Below are positions 7,789-18,414 of a stretch of 64,000 nucleotides of DNA, piece by piece. This stretch comes from Lodderomyces elongisporus (taxonomy: Eukaryota > Ascomycota > Pichiomycetes > Serinales > Debaryomycetaceae): contig NC_083673.1 in assembly GCF_030384665.1 (NCBI RefSeq), forward strand, positions 2,055,501 through 2,119,500, read 5' to 3'. Made by a program: the position numbers and the translations under genes. The first letter of the stretch is position 1; each line of letters starts with the position of its first letter. The notes below the pieces were generated by a model. It was given only the letters and a program-made list of their open reading frames with translations. It was not told the DNA's origin and made no database searches.

Positions 7789-10515
7789 ATGACGGACCAA
7801 TCCAGCTCCGATACCGATGATGACGATAATAATTCGAGTGTATGCATCGAAGAGAACCCTATATTTCCCAGCTTGGGTGGAAATGTCTTTGCGGCTCAGG
7901 GAGATAGTGATCGAGAGTACTCTTCCGATTCGCAAATTGACCAACCAACAATTACTAGCAAAAACGCATTCGGAAACAATTTTATATATGACAAAGACCA
8001 TAATGATGATGACGATGGTGATGGTGATGGTGATGGTGATGGTGACGGCGATGACGATGAGTCAGGGATAGCATTGAGAGAAGTTTTTCGCATCGGACAG
8101 ATGAAAAACATTAGCATGGGTCCTAGTGAGGTACCTGTCAATCAAATTAGCGAACTGAAGACGACTTCAAGCGAAATGCTAAACCCTTTTGAAGATGATG
8201 AATCCACATCTCTAGACTCCAAAGTAATTGAACAAATGGTTGCACCGAGTAATGAGATTATCACAGGTGATAAATTTGGATTTGTTAGGATGTACGAAAC
8301 TTTGACCAAACAAAAGAAACCCACAAACCCTAACAACCCGGTACTTGAGAAATTGCAACTAGACGGAGCTATCCCACTACAAGTAATGGACTCAAGAAAT
8401 TCAAGAAACTCATCAGTTTTTGAATTATCAAAGTTGGCCGATTACGATAGATTTGTCAAGGAAACACATTTGAACGAGAGAATACAAGCCAAAGTAGCCA
8501 AAAGAGTTCCGAAAGAAAAACTAGATCAAGAGACGTTGTCCATAATCGGAGACAAAGATCTTGCAGATAAATTTTATGCTGGTCATGAAACCACAAGCAA
8601 GACAAAAGGACGGTCGTTTTTCAGCATCAGCAAACATAGTAGGAGTAAAAAGAAATCAAACAGTAAAGTTGAACATGCTACAGATAGTGATGCACTAGAT
8701 TTATACATGTCAGTGTCAAACTCCACAAACGAACAGCGAGGGCAGAAAAATGTCGATGGGAAAGGCTTGAACTACTTACAACGGAAGCTTAGCGTGCGAC
8801 ATTTGCAAATGATTTCCTTGGGTGGCACTATTGGAGTCGGATTGTTTTTGAACTCGGGCAAAGCAGTCAATATAGCCGGAGGACTTGGTGCGCTCTTGGC
8901 GTTTATGTTAATTGGAGTTGTGGTGATGTGCACCATGGTCTCGTTTTGTGAAATGGTTACTTTTATTTCAGTGATTGATGGAGTTTCTGGCTTGAGTTCT
9001 AGATTTGTTGATGATGCATTTGGGTTTGCCACTGGTTGGCTATATTTTTTCAGTTTTGCTTTTGGGGTTGCTGGTGAAGTTGTTGCCGGTGTGATTATGC
9101 TCTCTTATTTTCCGTATTTAAAGACTGCTACCAATAAAGGCTCTACAACAGGGTTTGTTACATTGTTCTTGGCGTCTATAGTCACGAGCAACTTGATTGA
9201 TGTTAGAGTATACGGTGAAATCGAATACGTGTCCAGTTTCATCAAGTTATTGTGGGCATTGGTGATGATGATTGTTATGATAATCTTGAATAGAGGCGGA
9301 TTTGGTGGACCGGTGTTGGGATTCAAATACTGGGACCATCTGAAGTCAGATTTCGATAACAACATCATTTTTGGTGTATTTAGACCATCCTACAATTTGT
9401 ATGATACTGGCACGAGTCCACCGTCGGAGGGTATAGGTGGGAACTTGGGAAGATTTCTATCATTGTTGACAGCTATACTAGTGGTTTGTTATGCATATAG
9501 CGGAACAGAGATTGTGTGTATTGCTGCATGCGAAGCCAAAAACCCAAGAAAAGCTTTGCCTTCTGCCACAAAAAGGGTCTTTTGGAGAATTGTTATTTTC
9601 TATTGTTTATCTGCTTTTTTAGTGACATTGAACATTTATGCTGGAGATCCTCGCTTGCTTAGATATTACCTGGGTTCGACAGGGATTCTGCAGGAGGAGT
9701 TTGAAACAAATATAGCAATTCAGGCAGTAGGAGGTATGCATTGCCGCGTCGACTCAACAGTTGTTGCAGGATATGGCAGTGGTGCTCAAAGTCCCTGGGT
9801 TGTTGCTCTTCAGAGTGCTGGCCTCTGCAATTTTAGTACTGCCGCCAACATTTTTTTGGTTTTTTTTGCAGTTAGTTGTGGCAATGCACAATTGTATGTT
9901 AGTTCAAGAACAATGTACTCACTAGCATTACAAGGCAAAGCACCCAGGTTTTTAGCACACTGCAACCGAAACGGAATCCCATACAATGCAGTAATCTTTG
10001 CCGCCTCATTTGGTCTTTTATCTTATACATGTGTATCGCAATCAGCTACTGTTGTGTTTCAAAATTTGAACAGTGTGATTGCGTCTTCAGGTATATTTGT
10101 CTGGTTTGCCATGTGCTTGACATACATCAGATTCTACTATGGCTTAAAGCGACGCCCAGACATTATTGGTAGAGACGATAAGTCATATCCATACAAATCG
10201 CCGTTCCAGCCTTTCAGTGCGATCATTGGTTTAGTGTGTACTGCCATTATTTTACTTGCAATGGGGTTTGTTGTGTTCCTCAGTAGGGACTGGGACACAA
10301 TGTTTTTCTTTTCAAGCTATGGTCCATTAATGGTTTTCCTCGCACTCTATGCTGGTTATAGAATAATTAAGGGCACTTCCATCCCAAGTTTGGATAGACT
10401 CGACTTTGATTCGGGCAGGACCGAAATGGATCGATATATTTGGGATGGTGGAACAGAGTATAATAGAAGAAGTATGAAGGAAGTTTTTTACAAATGGATG
10501 TCTTTTCTTGCTTGA
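7789..10515 (+). CDS. SSY1: SPS-type amino-acid sensor (Ssy1/Csy1), non-transporting permease
   Basis: A 908-residue protein of the amino-acid/polyamine permease family with a hydrophilic N-terminal domain of about 325 residues, the hallmark that separates Ssy1 sensors (852 residues in S. cerevisiae; Csy1 in C. albicans) from ordinary permeases. The permease core begins near residue 327 (LNYLQRKLSVRHLQMISLGG) with the family motif GGTIGVGLFLNSG, and about twelve membrane spans follow, including an unusually long extracellular loop with Cys residues near 'GGMHCRVDS'. At the plasma membrane Ssy1, with Ptr3 and Ssy5, senses external amino acids and triggers processing of the Stp factors. The N-terminal domain contains a DG repeat from a 6-bp tandem repeat. 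Upstream of DCK1 on the same strand. Confidence 0.88.
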   Translation: MTDQSSSDTDDDDNNSSVCIEENPIFPSLGGNVFAAQGDSDREYSSDSQIDQPTITSKNAFGNNFIYDKDHNDDDDGDGDGDGDGDGDDDESGIALREVFRIGQMKNISMGPSEVPVNQISELKTTSSEMLNPFEDDESTSLDSKVIEQMVAPSNEIITGDKFGFVRMYETLTKQKKPTNPNNPVLEKLQLDGAIPLQVMDSRNSRNSSVFELSKLADYDRFVKETHLNERIQAKVAKRVPKEKLDQETLSIIGDKDLADKFYAGHETTSKTKGRSFFSISKHSRSKKKSNSKVEHATDSDALDLYMSVSNSTNEQRGQKNVDGKGLNYLQRKLSVRHLQMISLGGTIGVGLFLNSGKAVNIAGGLGALLAFMLIGVVVMCTMVSFCEMVTFISVIDGVSGLSSRFVDDAFGFATGWLYFFSFAFGVAGEVVAGVIMLSYFPYLKTATNKGSTTGFVTLFLASIVTSNLIDVRVYGEIEYVSSFIKLLWALVMMIVMIILNRGGFGGPVLGFKYWDHLKSDFDNNIIFGVFRPSYNLYDTGTSPPSEGIGGNLGRFLSLLTAILVVCYAYSGTEIVCIAACEAKNPRKALPSATKRVFWRIVIFYCLSAFLVTLNIYAGDPRLLRYYLGSTGILQEEFETNIAIQAVGGMHCRVDSTVVAGYGSGAQSPWVVALQSAGLCNFSTAANIFLVFFAVSCGNAQLYVSSRTMYSLALQGKAPRFLAHCNRNGIPYNAVIFAASFGLLSYTCVSQSATVVFQNLNSVIASSGIFVWFAMCLTYIRFYYGLKRRPDIIGRDDKSYPYKSPFQPFSAIIGLVCTAIILLAMGFVVFLSRDWDTMFFFSSYGPLMVFLALYAGYRIIKGTSIPSLDRLDFDSGRTEMDRYIWDGGTEYNRRSMKEVFYKWMSFLA
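8014..8046 (+). repeat. (GATGGT)n coding repeat in SSY1
   Basis: In-frame hexamer repeat giving alternating Asp-Gly inside a run of aspartates in the cytosolic N-terminal domain of the sensor. Likely length-polymorphic. Confidence 0.9.
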
Positions 10516-11050
10516 TCCTGTAGAGGGACGGAAGATGAAAGAAATGGGATTCAAGTAAAGCACATATATATATATATATATAGACAGACAGACAGATAGA
10601 CAGAGAGAGAGGGAAAACTCTCTTTCCTAATTTTAATAGATTTTCAATTCGTTTATTTTGTTCCTACAAATTTGCATATTCAAGGACTATGACATTCATA
10701 AAACAATTTTGGCCATTTCATTACAATGTCAATTCATTGGACTGGACCCCTAATAATTGTTTGGCCAACTAATGCCGCACTAGAAATATGTAGCCTTATG
10801 CGTTTGGCGGCTAATTACTTTTTTGGTTAATATTTAGACGACGAAAAATAATTTGATCTAATTGATTTCATCATAAGTAGAATAAAATAAAATAATAATC
10901 ATAATAATAAAAAAAAAAAAACTGGCCAACGTTTTCAATTGAAATTTGATAAAGAAAACTTCCCCTGTTTTACTCTTTTTTTATTTCCCACATTTTCTAA
11001 ACCCCTCAACTCTCTGTCTTTGACTATTACTTACACTGTAACTGACAATC
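10516..11050. other. Intergenic SSY1-DCK1
   Basis: Contains (AT)n at about 10565-10581 followed by (GACA/GATA) and GA runs to 10612, an A-run near 10909-10920, and a pyrimidine-rich leader before DCK1. No gene seen. Confidence 0.5.
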
Positions 11051-14000
11051 ATGACTTGGCATCCAACTGAGTCGTTCCTTAAAGGAACAATAATCAAGCC
11101 TTTCTTACCCAATGATAAGCATTCAAAATTAAGAAACCCCAATTTGAAAAACTTGTATCCAGGAGACCAAGTTCTTGTGTTTGAAACAAAGGATAAAAAG
11201 TGGGGCCGTGGTTATGTAGTGAAAATGCTTATGCCGGAGGATTTTGTTTCCACTTCATGTAATCTTGATGATTTACAAGTGCAAAAATCTGAAGTGGTTG
11301 TGTTTCCTTTGCCATATGTCAAGATCCAAGGCAAAATTCCATTACCGGATTTTAGAGCAAAAAAAGTGGCTGAAAATGCTGACGTGCCTAATGTTGTTCC
11401 AACATTGCATGAATCTGAAGCAGACCACAGAGACGCCGTGAATGGGTCTGGGTTAGTTGCTGATGGTGGCGACAATATCCAAACACACAACACCCAAAAT
11501 AAGCCCGAAATTCCTCCTTATCCTGCTGCAAGTGCACATTTGAATGAAGACATCTGTGATGAAATCAAATATGCATTGGAGCTTCTTACTGCTCAAGTTT
11601 TTGCTTTGTACTCGATGGGTGAGTTTAGACTTTACGAGAAGTTGAGCACTATATACCGTTCATTGCTTGAAACTAGAATTAAATTGACCCATAACTTATT
11701 GACCGAGGATGAAACACAGATTGCAAAAGAAACTGCTATTTTCTTGCTCAATGATGTTTCCAAGAAATTGACTTCAAGAATTTCTAGGTTGAATGCAAGC
11801 GCTTATGACTTGGACAATGATCGCACAGACATTTCTGGGTTCAAATCTATTTTGGCTCGTGATATTGCAACTGCTGAGGTCCTCAACTTGAAGAATTCGA
11901 TCCCAGCAAGGATTGCATTAAACAGTGAATTGGGTGCGCTTGTGACCAACTTTCCGATAAATGCCCACAACCATGCACTGGAGTATTCATTGCGAGCACC
12001 ACCAAATAAAAAGTTTAAACCTGACCCACCTTCGCATATTTTGGTAGACTTCAAATCTGTGTCTGGGTCTTCTGCTTACCAGCCTCCTGGGTTTGCAGGC
12101 ACAACAGCTTACATGTACCTTCGTAACAGCGACAAGAGATTGACTGAAGCGTTTGCGGTTCACACCGATTCCGTGGATGACTTGGTGAATGTCGAAAAGA
12201 TTAGTGCAGCGCTTTTCAAAAACCTTCCTTCGAGTGAAATCATCAACAATAGAGTTTTCTTAGTTGCTGTGCTTACCGAGGAAGTCGATTTGAATGTAAG
12301 AACTAGCAATCAAGTTCCTGTGGTCAAAAGAGTGAAAAAGGGTGTTGCTGCTGGAATAGCCGATATCACCAGAATTTTTTCTCACAACGAAGGCTCTTTG
12401 GTGTCTGGAGAGCCACATCGTTTCTCTATTAAGTTGTTTGGCTCTTATGTTAATAGAAAAGGTACTTTGTCGTCGAAACTGGGTGATGGTGCGAATGAAA
12501 ACAATGGTTGGGGAGAGCTCGTTGACAGAATAATTGCTGGTTCTGGACACGGTATAGCAGTTAACCCTAGAGCCGAGAGGTTGGTGGTTACAGTAAAGGA
12601 GTTTAAACACCAATTTACTGGCACAACGTTGCAAGACATATCAGCTACTGCTCCCATCTCCAGAATCAAGCCAATTTTTTTTGATCCATTGGCAGAAAAT
12701 TATGAGAGAATTTATTTGAGAATGGGCAAGGTTACCATGGTGAACAATTCTTCAAAAGATGATTTAATTACTATTGAGGTAAGCACTCCAAACAACGATC
12801 TCATTTCCTTTGCAAAAGCTTCGAATCAGCAGGAGGAAAGATTCTGGCAATTTATTTCAATCTTTCCGGGTGAGGCAATTGGAGAAATTGTGAAAGTTAA
12901 CGGGGTTGCATTGAAATCTACCACCCAAAAGTTGCCAAAAGATGATCACATAGTGTTGTCTTTTTATGTAAATGGTGTTTTAACGGGAGAGGGTAAACTT
13001 TTGTACAAGGCTGGAAACAGATTAGTCGAATTCAACAAAAAGAAAACACATGCTATTGAAATCTTGTCTACCGTTCACAACGTGCCTATTGCTCATGTTG
13101 AACTTAGTACTGAATACGTGGGTAAGATTTACAACTCGGATTTATCAATTGATAACATTTTTCTGTTTGAAAATTTCCTCAAACAAGGCTCAAAGGGCCT
13201 TGATGAGCTTTCAAACTCTTTGGTTTCATTTTGTCGTTTGGATATTGGTCATCTTGTCAAGTATTTCCCCGAACTTCTCACTTCCTTGTACGGTATCGTT
13301 GATGCTGTGTGTCATCTGTCTGGGCCAAGTGTAGAGATATTGGGTGATAGCACTTTTAAAGCAATTGTTCATTTGCTTGACACAATTTTTGGAAGACAAG
13401 ACCAGTATTTCTATCTTATTGATGATTTTGCTTCTAAATATAAACGCTTGGATCAGGTGGGTATTTTTCTTTTGCAAAAATTGGAGGAAATCTTTAGCAG
13501 ATCTCAAGTCACATGGAATGCCACTTCTAGGTCGGTTTGCCGTGTTTCATATATTTTGATGAGGTTTGCTATTGGCTCTTTAGATGACTCACCACACAAG
13601 GACCGCTATCAACAGGCATTGGGAAGTCTTTTTAGAGCTGTTGCCAAATTTCTTGCTATAGACTCTCCGCAGTTGATTGATGACCAAGTTTTAATTTTGG
13701 GTCTCGTTGATTATATCATCTCATTCAGTAAAAATATGGACAACAATGAGTTGCTCAAATTGATGATTTTATTCATTGATTCCGCTGGAATACGTGGAGC
13801 CGGAGCAGACGAGTTGACTCATGATGCTACTGTAAAGAGGGCAAACAAAGAACATAAAGTTGTAGTTGCAAAGTTGTTGTTGATATTGAGACTCTTGGGA
13901 ACAACGATGGTTGATGAGAGAGAGACAAGGCATACTTTGATTGCAAAATCGGTTAACTGGGTTATGGAAATATTTTTAGGACCCACTGATGTCGAAGCAA

Positions 14001-16936
14001 CTAGATTGGGGTGCAGTATACTTAATGTTATCTGTACAATTTTGTGGGACAAGGTAGTTATTGCTAATGATACCACAGACCTCGAACTATGCTTCTCGTT
14101 GGTCAAATTTATTCCAGCATTAGCAAGAACATTTATCAAATACAACAAACATACCCGAGGCAATGGCTATTTCAAGTCGAAAAGGACATTCACTCAACTA
14201 TTTCCTACGGATTACCCAATCCCTACATTCTCCATTGATCAATTGGCGAATGATGAAGTCATGGTGGAAGTCTTGGTAGAGTTGGCATCGTGTTTTTGCT
14301 TTGTTGCAAGAATAGGAAAAGCTACAGCTGGCGAGGGAGGTTTGGTTACAGTATTGAACACGGAGCTCAAGCACGATTTTTTTGACCCAAGCAAGTACTT
14401 GGCAGCAAATTTTGCAAACGAGGATTTGCTAACGGTTATCGCAGGTATTAGGTATCTTAGGTTGGGTAGGTATTTCCCTGAGGACAAATGGCTATCTTTT
14501 TATGCTGTAATTATTGAAGGTTGTATGTGTGCATTGGAGTTGATTCGTCCATTAATTATTTCGTATCAATTACCAGGAATTGATGATTCCGAGCACTTTG
14601 ACAGAGCATTATGGGGTAACTACATGAAAGCTTTACTTAGACTTGCGGTGTTGCCTCCTGTGGCGGTGGAATACTTATCCGATATCCCCAAGAGAGCATG
14701 TGGAGAAATTACACACGATATTCGCGACAGAGCAGCTAGTCTTTTGGAACAAGCGTGGGATTCTTTAGCATGGGAGGCTACCGAAGAAGATTTGGTGAGA
14801 TTCAACCTTCACAAGTTTGGTGGCTTCCAAGTTGAGTTCATCAATGATGAATTTAGCATCTTGCAGGAATTGATGTTATTTGCTTTGCAGAGGAACCTGA
14901 GTTGTCACAATGTTGCAGTTAAAATACTCTGGTCTATTTTGGTCTCTGAGTATATTGTTAGCGATAACTTACGAGAAGTTGAGCGGGAATGTTTAATTGG
15001 CCTTTCAGAGATTTATCAAAAACCTTCGTATAAACCAACAAAGCAAGACCAGGATGGCTTTATTGACAGACTAAAGTCCACCATTAGAATAGATAGAGAG
15101 GATATTGCATTTGGTGCATTCAATGGATTTGTCCAAGGCATGGCCGAGTTTTGTTCTACCTTGAACTACTATGCTAGTGTTCCCGTTGGTCCTGAATTTG
15201 ATGAGGACAGGATGTTCCATCAAATCAAGCTTAAAGCGCAGATTAAGGCAGCTGGAAAGCCAGAATACTTTAATACTTTTGTTAGTTCCATGTACGAGGA
15301 TAATGTAAGGAAGAATGACTTTGCACAAGCTGCTTTGACCTTGGAATTATTGGCGTCTACTTACTCGTGGGACCACCATGAAATTGTGCCGATGAGTTTC
15401 CGTCCCAAATTTCCTCAACAGACATCATTTGAGAGAAAAGAGATGCTTTATAAAATGATTGCTGCCAATTTCGTTAAGGGAAAGAGTCTCGAAAAGGCTG
15501 CAGATACATTAAATGAGTTATTGGATGCGTATAATGAGCACACTTATGATTTAAAGAGTTTTGCACATGTGCATAGTAAGTTGGCGCAACTTTATTTAGA
15601 CCTCGAGTCTTCGGATAAATTAGAGCCATCCTATTTTAGAGTTGAGGCTATTGGTAAAGGGTTCCCGTACTATATGCGAATCATTTCTCAAATTTATCAA
15701 GGAATGCCATACGAGCACATTACATCCATGCACGAGAGATTAATGAAGCTATTCCCCGGGGCCATTATTATTAACGATGACAATGAGGCAAAACGATTGA
15801 AAGAGGATCCTCCAACTGGAAGATACTTGTACTTTAAGGCAGTCGAACCAGTATGGGAGTTTTCAGACAAATTGGTTAATACTTCTTTGGGAGTACGTCA
15901 ATATGCAAGAAATAAGGATTTGAGATATTTCTCCAGTTTGAAAAAGATTCCCGGTTCTACATCTGTATTTGACTTGTGGACAGAACAAACGGTGTACGAG
16001 GCTTGGCTTTCGTTTCCTACTTTATTTAATCGAAGTTTCATTAAAGATGCAAAAACTGTTAAATTATCGCCACTTGATAATGCTATAAGAACAATTGGCC
16101 GTAAAAATGAGGATCTTGTACTTTTGGAAAGTTTGATCAATGCATGTCTTGAAGAAAAAGCAGATTATTCGGAGCATTTCAACGATTTGTCAAGACAACT
16201 CACCGGTACCGTTGATTCGCCAGTTAATGGTGGTGTTGGACAATACAGATTGTTCTTTACTGATCCAAAATATCTGGAGAATGAAGAAGATGCAAGAAAA
16301 GCAGAATTGTTAAATAAGGCATTCAACGAGTTGGCCATAATCTTGAGTCGTTGCCTTGCGCTTCATGGAAAATTGGTTGCACCTTCAATGAAAGGAGCCC
16401 ACGATGTGTTGGTAGACTTATTTGAGAAGAATTTCAAGGACGAGATTGAGATGTTTAAGTTGACACAGAAAATGGAAGCGACATCAACTTCGAGAGTTTC
16501 CTTGTTTCAAGAAAAAAGGTCGCTCACGCCCTCAGCTTCGGCTTTCAACGAGAGGGGTTCGACATCAAACTATAACCCTTCCAATTACGCCAATTCTACT
16601 AAAGGGTCATCCTATGCTACCAGCAGCCAATTGAATAGAACCAATACCAATTCTTCAATGCGTTCGAGTCAGGACAGTAGATTGGGATCCAGTGCTGGGG
16701 GGATCGGTGGAGGCGGCTCTGGCGGTTTTGGTGGCAGTCACCAAAACTACGGACTGAGCCACGACTCTAACTCTACCGATAATGCAAGTAACTCAGCTTC
16801 GTATTCGCAGTTCTCTGGTTTGGCAAGCAGAAGCACTGCAACCAATGGACTATCATCTATTAGACCAGGTAGTCTGGCTTTAAAGAAGGCCAAGAGTGCC
16901 ATTCAAAAGAAAACTGCAATCAATGGTAATTGGTGA
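11051..16936 (+). CDS. DCK1: DOCK-family guanine nucleotide exchange factor (Dck1)
   Basis: A 1,961-residue protein, near the size of S. cerevisiae Dck1 (1,932). An SH3-like N-terminus (YPGDQVLVFETKDKKWGRGYV, about residues 36-58) is followed by helical regions. A DHR1/C2-type domain lies near residues 550-670 (ERIYLRMGKVTM through LSFYVNGVLTGEGKLLYK). A long helical-repeat middle leads to a DHR2 catalytic region at about 1395-1800, starting with KPEYFNTFVSSMYEDNVRKNDF and including GKGFPYY and YEHI-type segments. The last 150 residues are Ser/Gly/Asn-rich. Dck1 works with the ELMO-like Lmo1 as an exchange factor for a Rac/Rho-type GTPase; in C. albicans it is needed for invasive filamentous growth through Rac1. 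Assignment by size, domain order and N-terminal wording. Confidence 0.87.
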   Translation: MTWHPTESFLKGTIIKPFLPNDKHSKLRNPNLKNLYPGDQVLVFETKDKKWGRGYVVKMLMPEDFVSTSCNLDDLQVQKSEVVVFPLPYVKIQGKIPLPDFRAKKVAENADVPNVVPTLHESEADHRDAVNGSGLVADGGDNIQTHNTQNKPEIPPYPAASAHLNEDICDEIKYALELLTAQVFALYSMGEFRLYEKLSTIYRSLLETRIKLTHNLLTEDETQIAKETAIFLLNDVSKKLTSRISRLNASAYDLDNDRTDISGFKSILARDIATAEVLNLKNSIPARIALNSELGALVTNFPINAHNHALEYSLRAPPNKKFKPDPPSHILVDFKSVSGSSAYQPPGFAGTTAYMYLRNSDKRLTEAFAVHTDSVDDLVNVEKISAALFKNLPSSEIINNRVFLVAVLTEEVDLNVRTSNQVPVVKRVKKGVAAGIADITRIFSHNEGSLVSGEPHRFSIKLFGSYVNRKGTLSSKLGDGANENNGWGELVDRIIAGSGHGIAVNPRAERLVVTVKEFKHQFTGTTLQDISATAPISRIKPIFFDPLAENYERIYLRMGKVTMVNNSSKDDLITIEVSTPNNDLISFAKASNQQEERFWQFISIFPGEAIGEIVKVNGVALKSTTQKLPKDDHIVLSFYVNGVLTGEGKLLYKAGNRLVEFNKKKTHAIEILSTVHNVPIAHVELSTEYVGKIYNSDLSIDNIFLFENFLKQGSKGLDELSNSLVSFCRLDIGHLVKYFPELLTSLYGIVDAVCHLSGPSVEILGDSTFKAIVHLLDTIFGRQDQYFYLIDDFASKYKRLDQVGIFLLQKLEEIFSRSQVTWNATSRSVCRVSYILMRFAIGSLDDSPHKDRYQQALGSLFRAVAKFLAIDSPQLIDDQVLILGLVDYIISFSKNMDNNELLKLMILFIDSAGIRGAGADELTHDATVKRANKEHKVVVAKLLLILRLLGTTMVDERETRHTLIAKSVNWVMEIFLGPTDVEATRLGCSILNVICTILWDKVVIANDTTDLELCFSLVKFIPALARTFIKYNKHTRGNGYFKSKRTFTQLFPTDYPIPTFSIDQLANDEVMVEVLVELASCFCFVARIGKATAGEGGLVTVLNTELKHDFFDPSKYLAANFANEDLLTVIAGIRYLRLGRYFPEDKWLSFYAVIIEGCMCALELIRPLIISYQLPGIDDSEHFDRALWGNYMKALLRLAVLPPVAVEYLSDIPKRACGEITHDIRDRAASLLEQAWDSLAWEATEEDLVRFNLHKFGGFQVEFINDEFSILQELMLFALQRNLSCHNVAVKILWSILVSEYIVSDNLREVERECLIGLSEIYQKPSYKPTKQDQDGFIDRLKSTIRIDREDIAFGAFNGFVQGMAEFCSTLNYYASVPVGPEFDEDRMFHQIKLKAQIKAAGKPEYFNTFVSSMYEDNVRKNDFAQAALTLELLASTYSWDHHEIVPMSFRPKFPQQTSFERKEMLYKMIAANFVKGKSLEKAADTLNELLDAYNEHTYDLKSFAHVHSKLAQLYLDLESSDKLEPSYFRVEAIGKGFPYYMRIISQIYQGMPYEHITSMHERLMKLFPGAIIINDDNEAKRLKEDPPTGRYLYFKAVEPVWEFSDKLVNTSLGVRQYARNKDLRYFSSLKKIPGSTSVFDLWTEQTVYEAWLSFPTLFNRSFIKDAKTVKLSPLDNAIRTIGRKNEDLVLLESLINACLEEKADYSEHFNDLSRQLTGTVDSPVNGGVGQYRLFFTDPKYLENEEDARKAELLNKAFNELAIILSRCLALHGKLVAPSMKGAHDVLVDLFEKNFKDEIEMFKLTQKMEATSTSRVSLFQEKRSLTPSASAFNERGSTSNYNPSNYANSTKGSSYATSSQLNRTNTNSSMRSSQDSRLGSSAGGIGGGGSGGFGGSHQNYGLSHDSNSTDNASNSASYSQFSGLASRSTATNGLSSIRPGSLALKKAKSAIQKKTAINGNW

Positions 16937-17300
16937 GGTAAGCATTAGTTGTGGATAATTTTAATTTGTGGTATTTAAATCAGTGTATACAATAAAAGTG
17001 CTACCAAAATTATTATCCTTTTGTTTTTTTTGGAATTATTATTATTTTTCCTTCTCTCTCATACATACACACACACACTCTCTCTTTCTTTTTTTTTTCT
17101 TTTCTTCTTTTTTTTCCTTTCCTCTCTTGCAAATCGAATCTCTCAGTTTTGTGGGAAAACGTTAGGCTTCATCATCAAAACCCTGGTCGATATACCGCGA
17201 GAGGCAACTTTATAATTACTTTCTACTAGAATTCACTTCCAACAAACAGAAATAAAAAAACAAAAAAACAAAAAATTAAGAACAAAAACCCTGTCATACA
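16937..17300. other. Intergenic DCK1-ACP1
   Basis: Pyrimidine-rich stretch (CT and T runs, 17040-17125) and an A-rich leader with AAAAAAC repeats just before ACP1. No gene seen. Confidence 0.5.
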
Positions 17301-17651
17301 ATGTTTAGAATTGCAGCTAGATCATCAGCCCGTGCCGTTAGTTTGCCAGTGCAAAGATTGCCATTGGTCAACAATGCTATGCGTTTCTATGCTGGTACTC
17401 CAATTACCAAGGACGAAGTCGTTAGTCGTGCATTTGAAGCTTTAAAAACTGTTGCTACCTTGCAGGAATCGAAACTTTCATTGGAAAGCTCTTTCCAAAA
17501 AGATTTGGGATTGGATTCATTAGATACAGTTGAAGCTTTGGTTGCTTTAGAAGAAGAGTTTGATTTGGAGATTCCAGACAAGATTGCCGACGATATCAAG
17601 ACTGTTGGTGAAGCTGTGGACTACATCTACAAAGAGGAAACCAAGGAATAA
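17301..17651 (+). CDS. ACP1: Mitochondrial acyl carrier protein
   Basis: 116 residues. The first 30 or so are basic and hydroxylated ([20 protein letters not shown]), a mitochondrial targeting presequence. The mature part is a classic acyl carrier protein with the phosphopantetheine attachment motif DSL, Ser73 in [12 protein letters not shown], followed by [10 protein letters not shown]. In mitochondrial type II fatty-acid synthesis it carries the growing chain for octanoate and lipoate. In fungi that keep respiratory complex I, as this clade does, the same family is also a complex I subunit and helps LYR-protein assembly. Length and motif match yeast Acp1 (125). Confidence 0.95.
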   Translation: MFRIAARSSARAVSLPVQRLPLVNNAMRFYAGTPITKDEVVSRAFEALKTVATLQESKLSLESSFQKDLGLDSLDTVEALVALEEEFDLEIPDKIADDIKTVGEAVDYIYKEETKE

Positions 17652-18414
17652 ATGTTGATCAACTAAAGGTATTACCGGAGCTGCTTTTATTTAGTTTACA
17701 CTATTACCATTGTTGCAGTAGTCAGATGAATTCTAGATGCTATTACCTGATCATTGGCGATATAATACCGACCATACTCGTTAGTTCAGATTGATGTAAA
17801 TAACTACAATGAATAAGTTGATTAATACTCAAGTTTTTTTTAAAGCTTTTTCCTTTTTCTTTTTCGTCTACGTTTCATTTTTATTTTCATTTTCGTTTTC
17901 AACTTCGTTTTCATCTTCGTTTTCAATTTCGTTTCTCTTATCTTATTACAGAGCTACTCTAATTTATTGGTCAAGCAATTTTCTGAACAAATAAAATAAA
18001 AAGGAAAATAACAATAATAAAATTAGAAAAAAAAAAAGAGGAAGATATGGAATTGGTGGCTTTATTTATTGGTTGAAGAACTTGTAAGCTTGTTCTACGC
18101 AAGAGAATGTTACCTTTTTTGTTCTTCTTCCCTTCTGGTATTCGATTAAACAAAATTGCAGTTTCGTCCTCTTTCACATTCTTTCCTACTTCTTCTCCGC
18201 GCAAAAATTGACGAAGATTTGAGTCAGCATCTTGATTTTCTAAACAGCAAATGCATGACCTCACCTTTTTCCACAACTTGACTAGCTAATATTTATCAAT
18301 TGGTATACACCATTATTCTCACTTAATAAGATTGAATAAAGTGCTGAACCAAGTGTTGACCAAGAACAAAGTATTGCATCAAATACCCAAATACTTTAAC
18401 ATAGAGCTATTGAC
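17652..18414. other. Intergenic ACP1-SDS22
   Basis: Contains an imperfect 6/12-bp repeat of TTTTCRWYTTCG type at about 17870-17935 and A-runs near 18024-18036. Short frames here translate to Phe/Ser runs from the repeat. No gene recognised. Confidence 0.5.
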